Below, one piece after another: positions 57,649 through 64,000 of a stretch of 64,000 nucleotides of DNA. Made by a program: the position numbers and the translations under genes. The notes below the pieces were generated by a model. The model was not told the DNA's origin, did no database searches, and saw nothing but the letters and a program-made list of their open reading frames with translations. The stretch is taken from positions 45,844 through 109,843 of the forward strand of contig CABZAE010000004.1 in the NCBI GenBank assembly GCA_902523635.1. Direction: 5' to 3'. Position 1 is the first letter of the stretch. Each line of letters begins with the position of its first letter. This stretch comes from an uncultured Bacteroidota bacterium. Lineage in GTDB: Bacteria > Bacteroidota > Bacteroidia > Flavobacteriales > Flavobacteriaceae.

Positions 57649-58140
57649 ATGAAAAAAATATACTCAGGATTAAAAATCGCTTTCACTGTACTTTTTTTAT
57701 CATGTTCTGGTGGAGATGATGAAGATAACACTGGTAATAATAATGAATCAAGTTCTGCTACAATTTGGAAAGGCACAACCACTACTTTCACAAAATCAGA
57801 CGGTGCTGATCCTTCAAAAGCTGAAAATCAAGATCGTATAACAGCAAATGTCTGGATTACCCGCGGAAACAACGGGGGTCAGATCTATAATGCTGCAAAT
57901 GAAAGTAATAGTGATAAAAATACAAGTCCTACAGGCACCAAATGGGCGCTAGGTACAATTGAAAAAGCTAGCTCTCTATCTTTTAAAGATTTCAGATCGG
58001 CAGTTGGTTCGCCTAAAGATGTGGTTGGAAAAGACCTAGTTATGCACTTGGAAACAGATAATATATATTTGTCTGTTAAATTTACATCATGGAGCTCCGG
58101 TAAAGGAGGTGGTTTCGCTTACCAAAGAAGCACAAAATAG
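57649..58140 (+). CDS. Lipoprotein of unknown function
   Basis: The 163 residues begin with a lipoprotein signal (VLFLSC), followed by an acidic linker (GGDDEDNTGNNNESS) typical of surface-exposed flavobacterial lipoproteins. The rest, with TIWKGTTTTFTK and WITRGNNGGQIYN, is strand-rich and contains no catalytic motif that I recognise. I chose the ATG at 57649, 10 nt after the DUF2911 stop. It is convergent with the sulfatase gene. Confidence 0.75.
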   Translation: MKKIYSGLKIAFTVLFLSCSGGDDEDNTGNNNESSSATIWKGTTTTFTKSDGADPSKAENQDRITANVWITRGNNGGQIYNAANESNSDKNTSPTGTKWALGTIEKASSLSFKDFRSAVGSPKDVVGKDLVMHLETDNIYLSVKFTSWSSGKGGGFAYQRSTK

Positions 58141-58146
58141 TTTAGA

Positions 58147-59562
58147 TTATTTTTTTTTTCTGTATTTCAAAAGATCTTCTTTAAATTTCACACTCTTTTT
58201 GTGTCTTAAACCTATCAATTCAATTTTATCTAAAATATCTGGATGTTGCTTTGAAATATCAAACTTCTCTGAAGGATCATTGTTTAAGTTGTATAATAAT
58301 GGTTTTTCAAGAATTTTTTTCTCTGTTTTTTCTGGATAGTTGTAAGCACCTTGTATTATGTAATGCGCCTTATATTCCCCTTTTCTAATTGCATAGATTT
58401 CCCTATTTCTGTAAAAAATCATTTCATCTCGGGGTGAAGATTCACCACCAATTAGAGTTTTTTTTAAACTATATCCATCTATAATTCTATCATTAATTTT
58501 TTCTGCCCCGGAAATCTCTATAAATGTTGGTAAAATATCTAACGTAGATCCTAAACCAGAAATTACTCCTGGACTAATTCCTGCTCCCCAAAAAATTGCG
58601 GGCACCCGTTGACCTCCCTCCCATGTTGTCCCTTTACCCTCTCGCAACACTCCAGCTGATCCTCCGTGAGTTTTAAACGGAAGCCATGGTCCGTTGTCAG
58701 AGGTGAAAACTATCATTGTATTTTCATGTATGTTTTGTTCTTTTAATTCTTCCAATATCATACCAACTCCATGATCAATTTCCTCAATAACATCACCATA
58801 TAATCCAGCTTTGCTGGAACCCAAAAAATCTTTTGAAGCGTAAAGAGGGATGTGTGGTAAACTGTGTGCTAGATAAATAAAAAACTTGTTGTTTTTATTT
58901 TTTCTAATATATTCAACAACTTTTTCTGAATATCTTTTAGTTATCGTTGTTTGATCTGCGGGTCTCTCAATAATATCATTATTTTCTAGTAATGGAACAT
59001 TATAATTATTTGAATTTAACTCTTTTTGAGCATACTGTAACCAATAATTTTGACCAACACAACAACCGATTCCACTTTTAATTGCATCCATGTCATTTGA
59101 ATAAGGTATTCCATAATAATAATCAAATCCATTATTAAGAGGCAAAAATTGTTTCTTATGTCCTAAATGCCATTTTCCTATTGCTACTGACGAATATCCA
59201 ACTTCCTTTAATTTTTCAGCAATTGTTATTTCACTTTCAGGCAATCCGAATTCAGAATCTGGAAATAAAACTCTAGATGAATTATTTTCACTACCAATCA
59301 TCCCATTTCTTATCGGGAGTCTTCCTGTCAAAAGACCAGCTCTGCTGGGTGTACAAACACTTGATGCTGAGTAAAATTGAGTCCATTTTTGACCTTCAAT
59401 TGACATTTTATCTAAGTTTGGTGTTTTAATTGTTGGGTGACCATAAGAACCTAAATCTCCATACCCCATGTCGTCTAGAAATATAACAATGAAATTAGTG
59501 TGATCAGAGTTGTTACATGAAATTAAAAAAATAGAGATGATTAAAAACTTAATTTTTTTCAT
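58147..59562 (-). CDS. Lipoprotein sulfatase (arylsulfatase type)
   Basis: The product has 471 residues with a lipoprotein signal (IFLISC). The formylglycine motif CTPSRAGLLTG has C70; metal ligands are in FLDDMGYGDLG and FTSDNGPW; substrate-side residues include GKWHLGH and GGQRVPAIFWG. It should remove sulfate from a glycan in the periplasm. It is distinct from the sulfatase in the trp operon (different subfamily). I chose the ATG at 59562; another ATG is two codons upstream. Confidence 0.93.
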   Translation of the reverse strand: MKKIKFLIISIFLISCNNSDHTNFIVIFLDDMGYGDLGSYGHPTIKTPNLDKMSIEGQKWTQFYSASSVCTPSRAGLLTGRLPIRNGMIGSENNSSRVLFPDSEFGLPESEITIAEKLKEVGYSSVAIGKWHLGHKKQFLPLNNGFDYYYGIPYSNDMDAIKSGIGCCVGQNYWLQYAQKELNSNNYNVPLLENNDIIERPADQTTITKRYSEKVVEYIRKNKNNKFFIYLAHSLPHIPLYASKDFLGSSKAGLYGDVIEEIDHGVGMILEELKEQNIHENTMIVFTSDNGPWLPFKTHGGSAGVLREGKGTTWEGGQRVPAIFWGAGISPGVISGLGSTLDILPTFIEISGAEKINDRIIDGYSLKKTLIGGESSPRDEMIFYRNREIYAIRKGEYKAHYIIQGAYNYPEKTEKKILEKPLLYNLNNDPSEKFDISKQHPDILDKIELIGLRHKKSVKFKEDLLKYRKKK

Positions 59563-59634
59563 TAGCATTGAAAATTCATTTATTAATTTAGTTATGTAAA
59601 GTTAACAATCTTAAGCATTTCAATTTTATAATCT

Positions 59635-60126
59635 ATGAGTACACACCCAGTTTCTTATGAGAAAATAATTAGTTCAAGTAAAAAAGAACTTTGGGAATTA
59701 ATATCTAGTCCAGAACATTTAAATCTGGTACATCCATTTTGCAAGTCTAATGAGTCAATTGAGTGGGACCAAAAAAATTCAAAAGATGTTTTGGTGTACC
59801 TTAATGGCTTGGTATATTTTAGGGATTTCACTTTTTGGGATGATGAAAATGGTTACGAACTAATGATTGGAAGAAAAAGAGGAAAAAAATCAAGAGTAGT
59901 ATGGAAAATAAAGTCTGATGACAAATCAGTTTCTCTAAGAATAACGGTCTATCCTTATTTACTTTCTAATTGGCCACGAATCATAAGTTTAATTCCATAC
60001 AAGTTAATAATATCTCCACTATTGAAAAGTTATTTGAAATCAGTTATTGGTGGTATTAATTACTATTTAATTAATAAAAAACCAGTCGAAAAAAATCATT
60101 TTGGTAAACACATCTGGTTTTCATAA
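59635..60126 (+). CDS. SRPBCC-like protein
   Basis: The 163 residues start SYEKIISSSKKELWELISSPEHLNLVHPFC, the typical first strand and helices of polyketide-cyclase/START-like domains, followed by a curved sheet. A hydrophobic region near 115-135 (LLSNWPRIISLIPYKLIISPLL) could contact membrane. Ligand and role unknown. Confidence 0.7.
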   Translation: MSTHPVSYEKIISSSKKELWELISSPEHLNLVHPFCKSNESIEWDQKNSKDVLVYLNGLVYFRDFTFWDDENGYELMIGRKRGKKSRVVWKIKSDDKSVSLRITVYPYLLSNWPRIISLIPYKLIISPLLKSYLKSVIGGINYYLINKKPVEKNHFGKHIWFS

Positions 60127-60226
60127 TAATAACTAATTTTAGTATACGATGTTTGTATTAGATTTTACAAAACAAAATGGTCATAAAAAAAATTACATTT
60201 TATTCAGTATTTTATGATAAAATTTA

Positions 60227-60234
60227 TATATTTG
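60227..60234 (+). promoter_or_regulatory. -7 element of tuf
   Basis: TATATTTG fits the consensus exactly and lies 33 nt before the tuf ATG. The region 20 nt upstream reads TTCA rather than TTTG, so only the -7 part is convincing. Confidence 0.6.
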
Positions 60235-60267
60235 CGCTCATTTTAAAAGTATAAAAAACAAAATATT

Positions 60268-61455
60268 ATGGCAAAGGAAACTTTTGATCGTTCAAAACCC
60301 CACCTAAACATCGGGACTATTGGACACGTTGATCACGGAAAAACTACATTAACTGCTGCTATCACAAAAGTTTTAGCGGATGCAGGACTTTCTGAAGCTA
60401 AAAGCTTTGATCAAATTGATAATGCTCCTGAAGAAAAAGAAAGGGGTATTACAATAAACACATCCCACGTTGAGTACCAAACGGCTAATCGTCATTATGC
60501 TCATGTCGATTGTCCAGGTCATGCCGATTACGTAAAAAATATGGTAACTGGTGCCGCTCAAATGGATGGAGCTATTTTAGTTGTTGCAGCATCTGATGGT
60601 CCAATGCCTCAAACAAGAGAACATATTTTATTAGGTAGACAGGTAGGTATTCCTAGAATAGTTGTTTTTCTAAACAAAGCAGATCAAGTCGACGACGAAG
60701 AATTACTTGAACTTGTAGAAATGGAGGTTAGAGACCTGTTAAACTTTTACGAGTACGATGGTGACAATGGTCCTGTTATATTAGGATCGGCTCTTGGTGC
60801 TCTCAATGGTGAACAAAAATGGGTAGATACAGTCATGAAATTGATGGAAAATGTTGATTCCTGGATAGAGTTGCCGAAAAGAGATGTTGATAAAGATTTT
60901 CTTATGCCAGTTGAAGATGTTTTTTCTATTACAGGGCGTGGTACTGTTGCTACTGGGAGAATTGAAACTGGTGTTGCCAACACCGGTGATGCTGTTGATA
61001 TAATTGGAATGGGTGCTGAAAAGCTTGCATCAACAGTTACAGGTGTTGAAATGTTTAGAAAAATACTTGACCGAGGGGAAGCTGGAGATAATGTGGGAAT
61101 TTTACTTAGAGGTATCGAGAAAACAGATATCAAAAGAGGTATGGTTATATGCAAACCTGGATCAGTTAAGCCTCATGGTAAATTTAAAGCCGAAGTTTAT
61201 ATACTAAAAAAAGAAGAAGGTGGTAGACACACTCCTTTTCACAATAATTACAGACCTCAGTTTTATGTAAGAACTACTGACGTAACTGGAAATATTGAGC
61301 TTCCAAAAGGAGTAGAAATGGTCATGCCTGGCGATAACCTAACAATAACTGTTGATCTAATAAGTCCAATCGCTTGTAGTGTTGGTTTAAGATTTGCAAT
61401 TAGAGAGGGAGGTAGAACCGTTGGTGCAGGCCAAGTTACAGAGATTTTAGATTAA
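60268..61455 (+). CDS. tuf: Elongation factor Tu
   Basis: The 395 residues include the G1 motif GHVDHGKT, the switch I region [25 protein letters not shown] and NKADQVDD, followed by domains 2 and 3. It delivers aminoacyl-tRNA to the ribosome. It heads the usual run tuf-trnW-secE-nusG-rplK-rplA-rplJ. Confidence 0.99.
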   Translation: MAKETFDRSKPHLNIGTIGHVDHGKTTLTAAITKVLADAGLSEAKSFDQIDNAPEEKERGITINTSHVEYQTANRHYAHVDCPGHADYVKNMVTGAAQMDGAILVVAASDGPMPQTREHILLGRQVGIPRIVVFLNKADQVDDEELLELVEMEVRDLLNFYEYDGDNGPVILGSALGALNGEQKWVDTVMKLMENVDSWIELPKRDVDKDFLMPVEDVFSITGRGTVATGRIETGVANTGDAVDIIGMGAEKLASTVTGVEMFRKILDRGEAGDNVGILLRGIEKTDIKRGMVICKPGSVKPHGKFKAEVYILKKEEGGRHTPFHNNYRPQFYVRTTDVTGNIELPKGVEMVMPGDNLTITVDLISPIACSVGLRFAIREGGRTVGAGQVTEILD

Positions 61456-61468
61456 AATTAAATTAGTT

Positions 61469-61508
61469 AAAAGGTGTTGCATGCTTAAATAAGTAGTATG
61501 TACCTTTT
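61469..61508 (+). terminator. Possible stem-loop after tuf
   Basis: AAAAGGT (61469-61475) pairs with ACCTTTT (61502-61508), with a small inner stem CTT-AAAT-AAG. The T-run is part of the stem, so it is a weak terminator or processing structure between tuf and tRNA-Trp. Confidence 0.3.
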
Positions 61509-61555
61509 AATGGGTAAATATAGTATGTCAGGGTGTATTAGGCACCATTGCAGAG

Positions 61556-61628
61556 ACGGGTTTAGCTCAGTTGGTAGAGCACTGGTCTCCAAAACCAGGT
61601 GTCGGGAGTTCGAGTCTCTCAACCCGTG
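61556..61628 (+). tRNA. tRNA-Trp (anticodon CCA)
   Basis: A 73-nt cloverleaf with acceptor ACGGGTT/AACCCGT, discriminator G, and anticodon arm CTGGT-CTCCAAA-ACCAG. It is placed between tuf and secE, as usual in Bacteroidota. Confidence 0.97.
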
Positions 61629-61640
61629 CAAAAGTAAAAG

Positions 61641-61832
61641 ATGAATATAGCTTCTTATATTAAAGAATCTTTTTCGGAGTTAAAGGAACACGTTTCCTGG
61701 ACACCCACCAATGAACTTTCTAGAATCACAATGGTCGTTTTAATTTTCTCTGTAATATTTGCGTTGTTAATTTGGATGGCTGACTCAATTCTTTCTCGAA
61801 TTGTCAAGGTTTATTTCGATATAATTAATTAA
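61641..61832 (+). CDS. secE: Preprotein translocase subunit SecE
   Basis: The 63 residues form an amphipathic N-terminal part (YIKESFSELKEHVSWTPTNELSR) followed by one transmembrane helix. It is the short single-helix SecE of Bacteroidota. It lies 3 nt before nusG. Confidence 0.95.
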   Translation: MNIASYIKESFSELKEHVSWTPTNELSRITMVVLIFSVIFALLIWMADSILSRIVKVYFDIIN

Positions 61833-61835
61833 GTT

Positions 61836-62387
61836 ATGATTGATACAGAATTAAAAAAATGGTATGTAGTTAGGGCTGTAAGTGGTCAAGAAAACAAGAT
61901 ACGGTCTTACATGGAATCTGAAATAAAGCGACTTGGGCATTCATCCTCAGTAGAAGAAATATTAGTTCCAACCCAAAAAGTAATTCAAATTAGAAAAGGA
62001 AAAAAAATAAGTAAGGAAAAGGTTTATTTTCCTGGATACATCATGATAAAGGCTAATCTTTCTGGTGAAATCCCTCACATTATTAAGTCTTTACCCAACG
62101 TGATAGGATTTTTGGGTGAAACAAAAGGAGGTGATCCTGTTCCCTTAAGAGTGAGTGAAGTTAATCGAATGTTAGGAAAAGTTGATGAATTGTCATCTGA
62201 ATCAGAAAATATAGCAATCCCATTTTCTAATGGAGAAAATATAAAGGTTATTGATGGCCCTTTTAATGGTTTTAATGGCACGATCGAGAAAGTTAATGAA
62301 GATAAAAGGAAGTTAGAGGTAATGGTAAAAATTTTTGGAAGAAAAACACCACTAGAACTTTCATACATGCAAGTTGAAAAGTTATGA
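61836..62387 (+). CDS. nusG: Transcription termination/antitermination factor NusG
   Basis: The 183 residues begin KKWYVVRAVSGQENKIR with an NGN domain (to about 115), and the KOW domain contains IKVIDGPFNGFNGTIEKV. It binds RNA polymerase and couples transcription to translation or Rho. Confidence 0.97.
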   Translation: MIDTELKKWYVVRAVSGQENKIRSYMESEIKRLGHSSSVEEILVPTQKVIQIRKGKKISKEKVYFPGYIMIKANLSGEIPHIIKSLPNVIGFLGETKGGDPVPLRVSEVNRMLGKVDELSSESENIAIPFSNGENIKVIDGPFNGFNGTIEKVNEDKRKLEVMVKIFGRKTPLELSYMQVEKL

Positions 62388-62417
62388 TTTAATTTTTTGT
62401 TATAATAACAATTACAA

Positions 62418-62855
62418 ATGGCAAAGGAAATTGATAAAATATTAAAATTACAAATCAGAGGAGGAGCTGCTAATCCATCGCCCCCCGTTGGTCCAGCATT
62501 GGGTGCTGCTGGAGTCAATATTATGGAGTTTTGCAAACAATTTAATTCAAGGACACAGGACAAACCTGGTAAAGTCCTGCCTGTTGTGATTTCTGTTTTC
62601 AAGGACAAGTCATTTGAATTCATTGTTAAAACCCCGCCTGCTGCTGTTCAATTGCTAGAGGCAGCAAAAATAAAGAAAGGCTCAGGTGAGCCAAACAGAA
62701 ATAAGGTGGCTTCTGTTTCTTGGGATCAAGTAAAATCAATTTCTGAGGATAAAATGGTTGATTTAAATGCATTTACTGTAGAATCAGCTATGAAAATGGT
62801 AGCCGGCACAGCTAGATCCATGGGTATTAAAGTAAATGGAAAAGCTCCTTTTTAA
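62418..62855 (+). CDS. rplK: Large ribosomal subunit protein uL11
   Basis: The 145 residues include [33 protein letters not shown] and the C-terminal [10 protein letters not shown]. It forms the GTPase-associated stalk base with 23S rRNA. Confidence 0.98.
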   Translation: MAKEIDKILKLQIRGGAANPSPPVGPALGAAGVNIMEFCKQFNSRTQDKPGKVLPVVISVFKDKSFEFIVKTPPAAVQLLEAAKIKKGSGEPNRNKVASVSWDQVKSISEDKMVDLNAFTVESAMKMVAGTARSMGIKVNGKAPF

Positions 62856-62872
62856 TCGTAACAATGTTAGAT

Positions 62873-63562
62873 ATGTCTAAAGTTTCAAAAAAAAGAAAAA
62901 GTATTTTGACGAAGTATGATAAAGATAAAACTTACTCATTAAAAGAAGCTTCATCTGTTGTGAAGGAAATTACTACTACTAAATTTGATTCCTCTGTTGA
63001 TTTAGCCGTAAGGCTTGGAGTGGATCCAAAAAAGGCTGATCAAAATATTAGAGGAATAGTTACCTTACCAAACGGCACTGGCAAAAACGTTAAGGTCTTG
63101 GCATTAGTAACACCAGACAAAGAAAAAGAGGCGATTGATGCGGGTGCTGATTTTGCAGGTTTAGACGAATATCTACAAAAAATAAAAGAAGGTTGGACCG
63201 ACGTAGATGTAATTGTAACTATGCCAAGTGTTATGGGTAAATTAGGTCCTCTAGGAAAAGTTTTAGGACCCAGAGGATTAATGCCCAACCCTAAAACAGG
63301 AACTGTAACTATGGATATATCCAAAGCTGTTTCGGATGTTAAGTCTGGTAAAATTGACTTTAGGGTTGATAAATCAGGAATCATCCATGCTTCAATTGGA
63401 AAAGTTTCTTTCGATGCTAACAAAATATATGAAAATTCCCTGGAATTAATTCAAAATATTTTAAAATTAAAACCTAGTTCATCCAAAGGGACCTATTTAA
63501 AAAGTATATCCATGTCTAGTACCATGAGTCCTGGATTAAATGTTGATACAAACTTTAGTTAA
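62873..63562 (+). CDS. rplA: Large ribosomal subunit protein uL1
   Basis: The product has 229 residues with [39 protein letters not shown] and [15 protein letters not shown]. It forms the L1 stalk. I prefer the second ATG (62873, MSKVSKKRK), which fits homologues; the first ATG at 62864 would add three residues. Confidence 0.96.
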   Translation: MSKVSKKRKSILTKYDKDKTYSLKEASSVVKEITTTKFDSSVDLAVRLGVDPKKADQNIRGIVTLPNGTGKNVKVLALVTPDKEKEAIDAGADFAGLDEYLQKIKEGWTDVDVIVTMPSVMGKLGPLGKVLGPRGLMPNPKTGTVTMDISKAVSDVKSGKIDFRVDKSGIIHASIGKVSFDANKIYENSLELIQNILKLKPSSSKGTYLKSISMSSTMSPGLNVDTNFS

Positions 63563-63574
63563 TAATATTAAAAG

Positions 63575-64000
63575 ATGACAAAAGCAGAAAAATCGGTAGT
63601 AATTGATAGATTAACATTAGAATTAAATGATAATAAAATTATTTATTTAACTGATACATCCGGTTTAAATTCTATTGATACGAGCAAACTTAGAAGGGCT
63701 TGCTTTAAAGCCAATGTCAGACTTTCAGTCGTAAAAAACACATTGTTAGAAAAGGCAATGTCATGCTCTGAAAAAGAATTTGGAGATCTTGATAAAGTTT
63801 TGAAGGGTAACACTTCGTTGATGTATTCTGAGGTGGGGAATGCTCCTGCAAAAATAATAAAGGAGTTTAGAAAAAAAATTGAAAAACCAATCTTAAAGGG
63901 TGCTTCTATTGATGATGCAATTTACATCGGAGATGAACAACTAGGCTTTTTGGCAAGCCTTAAGTCGAAAGAGGAATTAATAGGTGAGGTAATAACAATT
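63575..64000 (+). CDS. rplJ: Large ribosomal subunit protein uL10, N-terminal part (cut by window end)
   Basis: The frame MTKAEKSVVIDRLTLEL runs open for 142 codons to the window end. KANVRLSVVKNTLLEKAM and GNTSLMYSEVGNAPAKIIKEF are uL10 features. It follows rplA by 12 nt, as in the standard rplKAJL order. Confidence 0.95.
   Translation, partial: MTKAEKSVVIDRLTLELNDNKIIYLTDTSGLNSIDTSKLRRACFKANVRLSVVKNTLLEKAMSCSEKEFGDLDKVLKGNTSLMYSEVGNAPAKIIKEFRKKIEKPILKGASIDDAIYIGDEQLGFLASLKSKEELIGEVITI

Overview
The window is AT-rich DNA of a marine-type Flavobacteriia (Bacteroidota). The evidence is the gene content (DUF1501/DUF1800 pair with a type IX secretion sorting tail, SusD-free sulfatases, DUF2911, 'membrane or secreted protein' beside an ECF sigma factor), the gene orders rsfS-ftsH-LUD-cdsA-psd and rpsU-xerC-tRNAs-tuf-secE-nusG-rplKAJ, promoters of the Bacteroidota form TTTG-N19/20-TAnnTTTG, the lack of Shine-Dalgarno sequences, and several TTG starts. 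Most of it is ordinary, densely packed chromosome.

Layout. 1-7.9 kb: histone-deacetylase-like hydrolase, two overlapping secreted amidohydrolases, a GT2 glycosyltransferase, an FkbM-like methyltransferase and a small lipoprotein. 7.94-12.69 kb: a 4.75 kb integrated element inserted in the anticodon arm of a tRNA-Val(TAC) gene. 12.8-24 kb: secreted metalloprotease, SDR, carotenoid CrtA/CrtI-type pair, DUF1800-DUF1501 pair, zinc-ribbon-like coiled coil and Nif3. 24-44 kb: housekeeping blocks (lpxK; lipA-Nramp-sigma-murB; valS; psd-cdsA-LUD-ftsH-rsfS; birA; pyrE; coaD; ddl; rluD; yaaA). 44-52.3 kb: a complete trp operon (transcribed E-G-D-C-F-B-sulfatase-A) on the minus strand, preceded by a Trp-codon leader peptide and an attenuator. 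52.4-64 kb: rhodanese, PspC, Na+/alanine symporter, rpsU, xerC, tRNA genes, second sulfatase, then tuf-trnW-secE-nusG-rplK-rplA-rplJ (cut by the window end).

The most interesting part is the element at 7944-12692. It has a lambda-type tyrosine integrase with a long C-terminal extension, arm-type repeats (GATGACCA) in pairs spaced 12 bp near both ends, a Rep-type HUH endonuclease without helicase, a 44-residue ribbon-helix-helix protein, two hypotheticals, two small membrane proteins, and a protein resembling the phage terminase small-subunit-like proteins of Bacteroidota. The rep operon is bracketed by two identical 24-nt bulged hairpins. The loop of a second, larger hairpin downstream is perfectly complementary over 9 nt to the sequence just before the rep start. 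With no capsid, portal or relaxase genes this looks like a minimal phage satellite or virion-packaged integrative element, or else an integrated rolling-circle replicon; that assignment is inference.

The second notable system is the trp leader: three tandem Trp codons, an intrinsic terminator, and a TCGCGA segment at the leader stop codon that can pair with the terminator loop, together forming a compact attenuation switch. A sulfatase gene sits between trpB and trpA and overlaps trpA.
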